This document shows, piece after piece, positions 57,578 through 64,000 of a DNA stretch of 64,000 bases. The stretch is taken from assembly GCF_019145475.1 (NCBI RefSeq), contig NZ_JAHTKI010000003.1:186001-250000 (forward strand), given 5' to 3'. The stretch comes from Pseudomonas botevensis. GTDB lineage: Bacteria > Pseudomonadota > Gammaproteobacteria > Pseudomonadales > Pseudomonadaceae. The first letter of the stretch is position 1. Each line of letters starts with the position of its first letter. A model generated the notes under the pieces. That model did no database searches. It was not told the DNA's origin and worked only from the letters and a program-made list of their open reading frames with translations. The position numbers were made by a program, and so were the translations under genes.

Positions 57578-58972
57578 ATGGCCGCATTTGCCCATACCGT
57601 CGGCGCCCAGACCTACCGTTTCGACAGCCTCAAGGACGTGATGGCCAAGGCCAGCCCGGCGCGTTCCGGGGATTTCCTGGCCGGCGTCGCCGCGCTCAAT
57701 GACGGCGAGCGGGTGGCCGCGCAAATGGCGCTGGCCGACATACCGCTCAGCCATTTCCTGCAAGAAGCGCTGATTCCCTACGAAACCGATGAAGTCACCC
57801 GGCTGATCATCGACAGCCACGACAAACAGGCTTTCGCCGTGGTCAGCCACCTCACCGTCGGCGGTTTCCGCGACTGGCTGCTCAGCGACGCTGCCGATGA
57901 ACAGAGCCTGCGCGCCCTCGCCCCCGGCCTGACCCCGGAAATGGTCGCCGCCGTGTCGAAGATCATGCGTGTGCAGGATCTGGTGCTGGTGGCGCAGAAA
58001 ATCCGCGTGGTGACGAAGTTTCGCGGCACCCTCGGTCTGCGCGGGCGCCTGTCGACACGCCTGCAACCGAACCATCCGACCGACGAACCGGCCGGTATCG
58101 CCGCGAGCATTCTCGACGGTCTGCTGTACGGCAACGGCGACGCAATGATCGGCATCAACCCGGCCACCGACAGCATCGCTTCGATTTGCGCGATGCTGGA
58201 GATGCTCGACGCAATCATTCAGCGCTACGACATCCCCACCCAGGCCTGCGTGCTGACCCACGTCACCACGTCCATCGAGGCCATCAACCGGGGCGTGCCG
58301 CTGGATCTGGTGTTCCAGTCGATTGCCGGCACCGAAGCGGCCAACGCCAGTTTCGGCATCAACCTGAACATTCTCCAGGAAGGTTACGACGCCGGCCTGA
58401 GCCTGAATCGCGGCACCCTCGGGCAGAACCTGATGTATTTCGAAACCGGCCAGGGCAGCGCGCTGTCGGCCAACGCCCACCACGGCGTCGATCAACAGAC
58501 CTGCGAAACCCGGGCCTACGCGGTGGCACGCCATTTCAAGCCGTTTCTGGTGAACACCGTCGTCGGCTTCATCGGGCCGGAATACCTCTACAACGGCAAA
58601 CAGATCATCCGCGCCGGCCTCGAAGACCACTTCTGCGGCAAGCTGCTCGGCGTGCCAATGGGCTGCGACATCTGTTACACCAACCACGCCGAAGCCGACC
58701 AGGACGACATGGACACCCTGCTGACCCTGCTCGGCGTGGCCGGGATCAACTTCATCATGGGCATCCCCGGTTCCGACGACATCATGCTCAATTACCAGAC
58801 CACTTCGTTCCACGACGCCCTCTACGCGCGTCAGACCCTGGGCCTGAAACCGGCGCCGGAGTTCGAACAATGGCTGGCGAACATGGGCATCTTCACCCAG
58901 GCGGACGGCAAGGTCCGCTTCGGCAACAACCTGCCGCCAGCCTTCCGCCAGGCTTTGGCGCAACTGGGATGA
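57578..58972 (+). CDS. eutB: Ethanolamine ammonia-lyase large subunit
   Basis: EutB is the catalytic barrel of the adenosylcobalamin-dependent lyase that splits ethanolamine to acetaldehyde and ammonia. The protein is 464 aa. Conserved stretches include [56 protein letters not shown] and [18 protein letters not shown] lies before the ATG. Its stop overlaps the eutC start. No bacterial microcompartment genes are near. Confidence 0.97.
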   Translation: MAAFAHTVGAQTYRFDSLKDVMAKASPARSGDFLAGVAALNDGERVAAQMALADIPLSHFLQEALIPYETDEVTRLIIDSHDKQAFAVVSHLTVGGFRDWLLSDAADEQSLRALAPGLTPEMVAAVSKIMRVQDLVLVAQKIRVVTKFRGTLGLRGRLSTRLQPNHPTDEPAGIAASILDGLLYGNGDAMIGINPATDSIASICAMLEMLDAIIQRYDIPTQACVLTHVTTSIEAINRGVPLDLVFQSIAGTEAANASFGINLNILQEGYDAGLSLNRGTLGQNLMYFETGQGSALSANAHHGVDQQTCETRAYAVARHFKPFLVNTVVGFIGPEYLYNGKQIIRAGLEDHFCGKLLGVPMGCDICYTNHAEADQDDMDTLLTLLGVAGINFIMGIPGSDDIMLNYQTTSFHDALYARQTLGLKPAPEFEQWLANMGIFTQADGKVRFGNNLPPAFRQALAQLG

Positions 58973-59802
58973 GCCTTATGGAAAAACCGCCCGTCGACCC
59001 GCAAAACCCATGGCTGGAGCTGCGTCGCCTGACCCCGGCGCGCATCGCCCTTGGCCGTACCGGCACCAGCCTGCCGACCCGCGCCCAACTGGATTTCCAG
59101 TACGCCCATGCCCAGGCGCGAGATGCCGTGCATCTGCCGTTCGATCACGCGGGTATCAGCACGCAATTGCACGAACGCGGGCGTGACAGCCTGCTGCTGC
59201 ACAGCGCGGCGGTGGATCGCAACAGCTACCTGCAACGTCCCGATCTGGGGCGCAAGTTGAGCGATGCCTCGGCGCAGACCCTGCGCGAACACGCGCAGGC
59301 GCATCCGGGCGGCGTCGATCTGGCGATCGTCGTGGCCGATGGCTTGTCGGCCTTGGCGGTGCATCGCCATACGCTGCCGTTTCTCACCCGCCTGGAAGAG
59401 CAAATGAGCGCCGACGGCTGGTCCAGCGCCCCGGTGATTCTGGTGGAGCAGGGCCGCGTGGCGATTGGTGATGAAATCGGCCAGTTGCTCGGGGCAAAAA
59501 TGGTGGTGATGCTGATCGGAGAGCGCCCCGGCCTCAGTTCGCCCGACAGCCTGGGTTTATATTTCACCTACAATCCAAAGGTCGGTCTCACCGATGCCTT
59601 CCGCAACTGCATTTCCAATGTGCGGCTCGAAGGCTTGAGCTACGGCATGGCGGCCCATCGCTTGCTGTATCTGATGCGCGAAGCGTGTCGGCGGCAGCTG
59701 TCGGGGGTCAATCTGAAGGACGAAGCACAGGTTCAGACGCTGGAGTCGGAAACCGGTGCGGATATGAAAGGCAACTTCCTACTCGATCAGTCGAAATCCT
59801 GA
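58969..59802 (+). CDS. eutC: Ethanolamine ammonia-lyase small subunit
   Basis: EutC completes the cobalamin site of the lyase. The protein is 277 aa. Family segments are [31 protein letters not shown], and [33 protein letters not shown]. The ATG at 58969 overlaps the eutB stop (ATGA); a second ATG three codons later is possible. It ends the ethanolamine transcript. Confidence 0.96.
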   Translation: MSLMEKPPVDPQNPWLELRRLTPARIALGRTGTSLPTRAQLDFQYAHAQARDAVHLPFDHAGISTQLHERGRDSLLLHSAAVDRNSYLQRPDLGRKLSDASAQTLREHAQAHPGGVDLAIVVADGLSALAVHRHTLPFLTRLEEQMSADGWSSAPVILVEQGRVAIGDEIGQLLGAKMVVMLIGERPGLSSPDSLGLYFTYNPKVGLTDAFRNCISNVRLEGLSYGMAAHRLLYLMREACRRQLSGVNLKDEAQVQTLESETGADMKGNFLLDQSKS

Positions 59803-59918
59803 ACCGGTTCCGCATTGCGTTTACGCGCCGGTTTCAGGCAGGATCGACGCACGGCCGCCCGGGTTTCCCATTGCCGTCAGAGCACGTGAAGACAGCCACT
59901 TGAAGGACGAGACCTACC

Positions 59919-60380
59919 ATGCGGATTATCCAAGCGACCCTCGAACACCTGGATTTGCTGACCCCGTTGTTCGTCAAATACCGCGAGTTCTACGGCTCGC
60001 TGCCGTATCCGGACTCGTCTCGTGCGTTCCTTGAAAAGCGCCTTCGACGCAAGGAATCGGTGATCTACCTGGCCCTGGCCGATGATGACGACAAGAAACT
60101 GATGGGTTTCTGCCAGCTCTACCCCAGTTTTTCCTCGCTGTCGCTCAAACGCGTGTGGATCCTCAACGACATCTATGTCGCCGAAGACGCCCGCCGCCAA
60201 CTGGTCGCCGACCACCTGATCCGTACCGCGAAGAAAATGGCCAAGGAAACCCAGGCCGTGCGTATGCGCGTCTCCACCAGCAGCGACAACGAAGTGGCAC
60301 AGAAAACCTACGAATCCATCGGGTTCAAGGAAGACACCGAGTTCAAGAACTACGTACTGCCGATCAGCGACTCGCTCTGA
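59919..60380 (+). CDS. GNAT-family N-acetyltransferase
   Basis: This 153-aa protein has the GNAT fold. Motif A is LNDIYVAEDARRQLVADHLIRTAKKMA, with the acetyl-CoA loop Q/R-x-x-G replaced by ARRQLVA. The C-terminal region is TYESIGFKEDTEFKNYVL. The substrate is unknown. GAAGGA lies 12 bases before the ATG. It lies in the gap-conserved run to ppa; no clear link to ethanolamine use is visible. Confidence 0.82.
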   Translation: MRIIQATLEHLDLLTPLFVKYREFYGSLPYPDSSRAFLEKRLRRKESVIYLALADDDDKKLMGFCQLYPSFSSLSLKRVWILNDIYVAEDARRQLVADHLIRTAKKMAKETQAVRMRVSTSSDNEVAQKTYESIGFKEDTEFKNYVLPISDSL

Positions 60381-60395
60381 TCGCCCGGATCGCTT

Positions 60396-60425
60396 GTGGG
60401 AGGAGCAAGCCTGCTCCCTCCCCAC
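60396..60425. repeat. REP-like palindrome
   Basis: GTGGGAGGAGCA and TGCTCCCTCCCCAC pair around AGCC with small mismatches. It starts 16 bases after the acetyltransferase stop. A TATAAT at 60505-60510 further on may belong to the DedA promoter. Confidence 0.6.
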
Positions 60426-60612
60426 GATCCAGCCATACCCGACAAATATTCACACCCCGACATTCCCCGCTACAAAACCGACACGCTTTTCACCTCTCAA
60501 ACCGTATAATCCCGAGCTTTCCGGCTTGTAAGAAAAACTACACCCCTCTGTAGGCTTTCACGAAGTCATCCGCACAGGCCTGCCGAGTCGGGCCGTCACA
60601 CAGGTGCCCTCC

Positions 60613-61263
60613 ATGGATTTCAACCCGCTCGACCTTATCCTGCATCTCGACGTTTACCTCGACCTGCTGGTGAACAATTACGGGCCATGGATCTACGCCA
60701 TCCTGTTTCTGGTGATTTTCTGTGAGACCGGTCTGGTGGTGATGCCATTCCTGCCGGGCGATTCGCTGTTGTTCATCGCTGGCGCCGTGGCGGCGGGTGG
60801 CGGCATGGACCCGGTGCTGTTGGGCGGTCTGTTGATGCTCGCGGCGATCATGGGCGACAGCACCAACTACGTGATCGGACGAACGGCAGGCGAAAAACTG
60901 TTCAGCAACCCGAACTCGAAAATCTTCCGTCGCGATTACCTGCAACAGACCCACGACTTCTATGACAAGCACGGCGGCAAAACCGTGACCCTGGCGCGCT
61001 TCCTGCCGATCATCCGCACCTTTGCACCGTTCGTCGCCGGTGTCGCGAAGATGCCGTACCCGCGTTTCTTCGCGTTCAGCGTCTTCGGCACCGTGCTGTG
61101 GGTGGGCGGTCTGGTGACCCTGGGCTACTTCTTCGGCAACGTGCCATTCATCAAGAAAAACCTGTCGTTGCTGGTGGTCGGCATCATTCTGCTGTCGCTG
61201 GTGCCGATGATCATTGGCGTGGTTCGCAGCCGTTTCGGCGGCGCCAAAGCCCAATCGCATTAA
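60613..61263 (+). CDS. DedA family membrane protein
   Basis: This 216-aa inner-membrane protein has the DedA core: FCETGLVVMPFLPGDSLLF, GDSTNYVIGRTAGEKLF, and the essential LARFLPIIRTFAPFVAGVAKMPYPRFF with its conserved Arg residues. DedA proteins are implicated in returning undecaprenyl phosphate or phospholipids across the membrane. The ATG at 60613 is preferred to a GTG at 60604. The window's other DedA domain is fused to a phosphatase (37451). Confidence 0.92.
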   Translation: MDFNPLDLILHLDVYLDLLVNNYGPWIYAILFLVIFCETGLVVMPFLPGDSLLFIAGAVAAGGGMDPVLLGGLLMLAAIMGDSTNYVIGRTAGEKLFSNPNSKIFRRDYLQQTHDFYDKHGGKTVTLARFLPIIRTFAPFVAGVAKMPYPRFFAFSVFGTVLWVGGLVTLGYFFGNVPFIKKNLSLLVVGIILLSLVPMIIGVVRSRFGGAKAQSH

Positions 61264-61267
61264 GTCG

Positions 61268-62095
61268 ATGTGGTCACTGAGCGCCTGGCGACGCCGGCGC
61301 ATCCTGGCCAGGCACCCGATTGCCGACGACCTGTGGCAACGGGTGCGCCATCACCTGAGCTTCCTTGACGGCATCAGCGCCGCCGAGGATCAGTGGCTGC
61401 GCGAAGCCTGCGTGCTGTTTCTCGACGACAAACACCTGACCGCCCTGCCCGGTGTCGAACTGCATCAGGAACAACGCCTGCTGCTCGCCGCCCAGGCGCA
61501 ATTGCCGCTTTTGCACCTCGGCGATCTGAACTGGTATCAGGGTTTTCATGAGATCGTCCTTTATCCCGACGACTTCCTCAGCCCTCAGCGTCATCGCGAT
61601 GCCAGCGGCGTCGAACATGAATGGGACGGCGAGCACAGCGGCGAGGCCTGGCAACAGGGGCCGATCATCCTCGCCTGGCCAGGCGTGATGGCCAGTGGTG
61701 GCTGGGAAGGCTACAACCTGGTGATCCACGAACTGGCGCACAAGCTCGACATGCTCAACGGCGACGCCAACGGCCTGCCGCCGCTGCATGCCGACATGCG
61801 GGTCAGCGACTGGGCGCACGTCATGCAGGCGGCCTACGACGACCTCAACCGCCAACTCGACCGCAATCCCGACGCCGAAACCGCCATCGACCCCTATGCG
61901 GCAGAGAATCCGGCCGAGTTCTTTGCCGTCACCAGCGAATACTTCTTCAGCGCCCCCGACCTGCTGCACGAGAGTTATCCACAGGTGTACGCGCAACTGC
62001 GGCTTTTCTACCGGCAGGATCCGTTGGGCAGGCTGCGGCAACTTCAGGCCACGAACCCGGTCTATCAGGCGCACGAACACGGTCTGCACGACTAG
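61268..62095 (+). CDS. mtfA: MtfA-family zinc metallopeptidase
   Basis: This 275-aa protein carries zinc motif H154-E155-x2-H158 in [13 protein letters not shown] and the downstream Glu of [12 protein letters not shown]. coli MtfA binds the Mlc (DgsA) repressor and so affects ptsG; whether pseudomonads use it so is unclear. It starts 5 bases after the DedA stop and is likely co-transcribed with it. The symbol is by family. Confidence 0.88.
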   Translation: MWSLSAWRRRRILARHPIADDLWQRVRHHLSFLDGISAAEDQWLREACVLFLDDKHLTALPGVELHQEQRLLLAAQAQLPLLHLGDLNWYQGFHEIVLYPDDFLSPQRHRDASGVEHEWDGEHSGEAWQQGPIILAWPGVMASGGWEGYNLVIHELAHKLDMLNGDANGLPPLHADMRVSDWAHVMQAAYDDLNRQLDRNPDAETAIDPYAAENPAEFFAVTSEYFFSAPDLLHESYPQVYAQLRLFYRQDPLGRLRQLQATNPVYQAHEHGLHD

Positions 62096-62137
62096 ACACG
62101 CGACTTTCGGCACATGGCGTCCACGGCAGAATATGCC

Positions 62138-62143
62138 TATAAT
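62138..62143 (+). promoter_or_regulatory. Candidate -10 element of ppa
   Basis: A consensus TATAAT lies 61 bases before the ppa ATG. The -35 is poor (TGGCGT at 17 bases). Confidence 0.45.
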
Positions 62144-62204
62144 CGCCGCCACTTTTTGGTCAATCCGGCCAAGTGTTTTTGGTCAACTACGGGGGCAAAG
62201 CCCA

Positions 62205-62732
62205 ATGAGCTACAGCAAGATTCCGGCTGGCAAAGACCTGCCGAACGACATCTACGTCGCGATCGAGATCCCGGCCAACCACGCGCCGATCAAATACGAA
62301 ATCGACAAAGACAGCGATTGCCTGTTCGTTGACCGTTTCATGGCCACCCCAATGTTCTACCCGGCCAACTACGGTTTCATCCCGAACACCCTGGCTGACG
62401 ACGGTGATCCCCTCGACGTGCTGGTCGTGACCCCTTACCCGGTTGCTCCAGGTTCGGTTATCCGCGCCCGTCCGGTTGGCGTCCTGAACATGACCGACGA
62501 CGGCGGCGGCGATGCCAAAGTCATCGCTGTTCCACACGACAAGCTGTCCCAGCTGTACGTGGACGTGAAGGAATACACCGACCTGCCGCCGCTGCTGATC
62601 CAGCAGATCGAGCACTTCTTCGCGAACTACAAGGATCTCGAGAAAGGCAAGTGGGTGAAAATCGAAGGCTGGGCCGGCGCAGACGCCGCCCGCGAAGCGA
62701 TCACCAAGTCGGTTGCCGCCTACAAAGGCTGA
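62205..62732 (+). CDS. ppa: Inorganic pyrophosphatase
   Basis: This family-I soluble pyrophosphatase hydrolyses PPi and pulls biosynthetic reactions forward. The protein is 175 aa. Metal-binding signature [10 protein letters not shown] is present, with [17 protein letters not shown] and [12 protein letters not shown] upstream. It has its own likely promoter and a strong terminator, as a single-gene unit. Confidence 0.97.
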   Translation: MSYSKIPAGKDLPNDIYVAIEIPANHAPIKYEIDKDSDCLFVDRFMATPMFYPANYGFIPNTLADDGDPLDVLVVTPYPVAPGSVIRARPVGVLNMTDDGGGDAKVIAVPHDKLSQLYVDVKEYTDLPPLLIQQIEHFFANYKDLEKGKWVKIEGWAGADAAREAITKSVAAYKG

Positions 62733-62759
62733 GCGACGGATTGCAGGACGCTTGAAAAG

Positions 62760-62785
62760 AACCCCGGTTGATCCGGGGTTTTTTT
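62760..62785 (+). terminator. Rho-independent terminator of ppa
   Basis: AACCCCGG, TTGAT, CCGGGGTT form a perfect 8-bp stem that runs into a T tract, 27 bases after the stop. Confidence 0.93.
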
Positions 62786-62847
62786 ATGTCCGGTGATTGT
62801 GCTTTCAACAGGTCGTTTAAATTCATTACGACGCGGTTTTGCTCTGT

Positions 62848-62922
62848 CTAATTTCTCACAAGAATGCCTTACATCCTGTCTCAAAATTAGTGCCGATTTT
62901 GAACGCGAGGTTTATTCAAACC
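62848..62922. promoter_or_regulatory. Candidate operator region of the S24 repressor gene
   Basis: CTAATTT (62848-62854) and AAATTAG (62884-62890) form one inverted repeat, and GGTTT-ATTC-AAACC (62909-62922) another, the latter 29 bases before the repressor ATG. Both sit in an A+T-richer stretch. Autoregulation is plausible but unproven. Confidence 0.3.
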
Positions 62923-62950
62923 GCTCTGACCCGCACTTAGACTCGTGTGC

Positions 62951-63694
62951 ATGAGAAAGAACACTAGCGGTCCACGATTCAAGGCACTCCTGGAAGAAGC
63001 GAACATCACCACCACCGGTTTCGCGAAGTTCTGGGGCACGGAAGCCCAAAATATTCATAACTGGTACACCCGGGGTGTCCCGGCGTATCGCATGGAAGAA
63101 GTCTCACGCCTGCTGTCGGTCAACAGCGACTGGCTGAAAACCGGCGAAGGGGTAAAAGAGCTGCCACGCCTGCAGGCTGCCAGCAACGGCGACACCTTCG
63201 ACGCCCACTCCGTCCGGGGCATTTACACGGTCATCGACCCCAACGACATCGAACTGCCGTTGTTCAAGGAAACCCCACTCACCAATGGCTCCGGCAAAAC
63301 CCACGTCATCCAGGACCCGGACCAAACCACCCGCTTGCCCCGCGCCCACCTCGATCAACTGGAAATCCGACACGCCGACGCCATCTGCGCCCACATGATC
63401 GGCAACAGCATGTCCGAACGAATCGAAGACGGCTCCATCGTCGCCATCGACCGTGGCCTGACCCAAGTGGTGGACGGCGAAATCTACGCCATCGAACACG
63501 ACGGCATGCTGCGCATCAAATACCTGCATCGCATGCCCGGCAACGCCCTGCGCCTGCGCAGCCACAACAACGCCGAATACCCGGACGAAATATTCCGCGC
63601 CGCGCAGATCGAAGAGCAACGGATTCATATATTGGGCTGGGTGTTCTGGTGGTCGACATTGAGCAAACGGCGCCCGGTGGTGCCGTTTCTCTGA
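62951..63694 (+). CDS. Cro/CI-type regulator with LexA-like S24 peptidase domain
   Basis: The protein is 247 aa. The N-terminal helix-turn-helix (about 8-60) includes TTGFAKFWGTEAQNIHNWYTRGVP. The C-terminal S24 domain (about 125-240) keeps the dyad Ser153 (GNSMSERIEDGS) and Lys190 (LRIKYLHR). No Ala-Gly or Cys-Gly scissile pair is found between the domains. It resembles PrtR-type pyocin/prophage repressors, but no phage gene is adjacent. The ATG at 62951 is preferred over a GTG two codons earlier. Confidence 0.82.
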   Translation: MRKNTSGPRFKALLEEANITTTGFAKFWGTEAQNIHNWYTRGVPAYRMEEVSRLLSVNSDWLKTGEGVKELPRLQAASNGDTFDAHSVRGIYTVIDPNDIELPLFKETPLTNGSGKTHVIQDPDQTTRLPRAHLDQLEIRHADAICAHMIGNSMSERIEDGSIVAIDRGLTQVVDGEIYAIEHDGMLRIKYLHRMPGNALRLRSHNNAEYPDEIFRAAQIEEQRIHILGWVFWWSTLSKRRPVVPFL

Positions 63695-63728
63695 TACCCC
63701 CCGTTCCCTTTGGACGGCACAGAGCCCC

Positions 63729-63753
63729 CTGGGAGTGGGCTTGCCCGCGAAGA
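63729..63753. repeat. Single REP
   Basis: CTGGGAGTGGGCTTGCCCGCGAAGA is a lone copy of the REP half seen as pairs elsewhere in the window (compare 23834-23899). Confidence 0.6.
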
Positions 63754-63981
63754 GGCCCGGATAATCAGTACAAATTCCTCAGCGGCGGCATAGAAATCGC
63801 TCTAATCCGCACATCGGGCTGGGAATCGGGCGCGGAAATCAGTATCCTGCGCCCCACATTCGCGCATCGCCCGCCCTGCGGCCAGATGACGCCTGACGCG
63901 GCAGACCACTGTCTGACCAAGTCCCACAGCCGGACGCAAGATCCGGATGTACGTTTTGAAGGCTGGCGCGGTTTACCAAAA

Positions 63982-64000
63982 ATGAACCAAGCCAGTCCCC
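63982..64000 (+). CDS. Possible start of a truncated gene
   Basis: An ATG at 63982 reads MNQASP to the window edge. The frame is also open upstream, with another ATG at 63886. No good ribosome site precedes either, and too little is present to identify a product. Confidence 0.25.

Larger units (their letters stand above)
63695..64000. other. Terminal intergenic region
   Basis: This 306-base stretch after the repressor gene holds one REP half and, at its end, a possible gene start (both listed separately). I see no terminator, RNA gene or promoter that I can support. Confidence 0.5.

Noticed and set aside
55937..58963. A 1000-codon open frame antisense to eat and eutB
   Set aside because: It lies wholly opposite two well-identified genes and shows the same antisense composition.
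62786..63694. Prophage remnant suggested by the repressor
   Set aside because: No integrase, structural gene or attachment repeat is present on either side, and ppa is intact.

Overview
The window reads as chromosome from the Pseudomonas fluorescens group (Gammaproteobacteria). It is G+C-rich and densely packed. Short gaps carry fluorescens-type REP/REPIN palindromes with a GTGGGAGCGGG core. From memory, the gene order follows the PA3970-PA4031 stretch of P. aeruginosa PAO1 almost gene for gene: amn, acyl-CoA dehydrogenase, ladS, thiD-thiE-hemL, miaB, ybeZ-ybeY-corC-lnt, leuS-lptE-holA, lipB-lipA, dacA-rlpA-mltB-rodA-mrdA-rlmH-rsfS-nadD-proA, ubiX-mpl, the ethanolamine cluster, ppa. No rRNA, tRNA, IS element or CRISPR array was found.

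Layout. 1-6440 (minus strand): rluE, amn, an AidB-type flavoprotein, and the hybrid sensor kinase ladS. 6745-10265: thiamine salvage (thiD, thiE), hemL, and a Sel1-repeat protein. 10388-16196: a DUF1820 protein, miaB, then the ribosome/envelope operon ybeZ-ybeY-corC-lnt. 16269-22108: a DUF218 membrane protein, a small unknown, leuS, lptE and holA. 22282-23922: arfA with a hairpin inside its coding region, and a lytic transglycosylase. 23923-36494 (minus strand): LD-carboxypeptidase, lipA, lipB, a YbeD-type protein, then the cell-elongation run dacA-rlpA-mltB-rodA-mrdA-rlmH-rsfS-nadD-proA. 36660-38767: an alkyladenine DNA glycosylase and a fused DedA-PAP2 lipid enzyme.

38768-44690 is the clear accessory block. 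It holds two large genes in tandem between otherwise conserved neighbours. The first (1146 aa) combines a hydrophobic stretch resembling the TcdA/TcdB/Mcf pore-forming region with degenerate RTX calcium-binding repeats. The second (729 aa) carries tandem beta-type repeats and a C-terminal segment that matches the cholera-toxin ADP-ribosyltransferase pattern (LYR, SAT, ENE). I read this as a candidate two-component toxin locus and as the most novel item here.

44691-54007: a LON-domain protein, a CidA/CidB-like pair, a MaoC hydratase, a MORN-repeat lipoprotein with a caspase-like C13 domain, a short-chain oxidoreductase, a YceK lipoprotein, ubiX, mpl and the sigma-54 activator eatR. 54306-59802: the ethanolamine pathway exaC, eat and eutBC, with two separate, well-formed sigma-54 promoters. 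59919-62732: a GNAT acetyltransferase, DedA, an MtfA-type metallopeptidase and ppa. 62951-63694: a solitary Cro/CI-LexA-type repressor. The last 300 bases hold one REP and possibly the start of another gene.

Themes: many genes serve the envelope. Wall synthesis and turnover are covered by rodA, mrdA, dacA, rlpA, two lytic transglycosylases, an LD-carboxypeptidase and mpl; lipoproteins and LPS by lnt and lptE; carrier-lipid recycling by DedA-PAP2 and DedA. A second group serves ribosomes and translation: rluE, miaB, ybeY, leuS, arfA, rlmH and rsfS.
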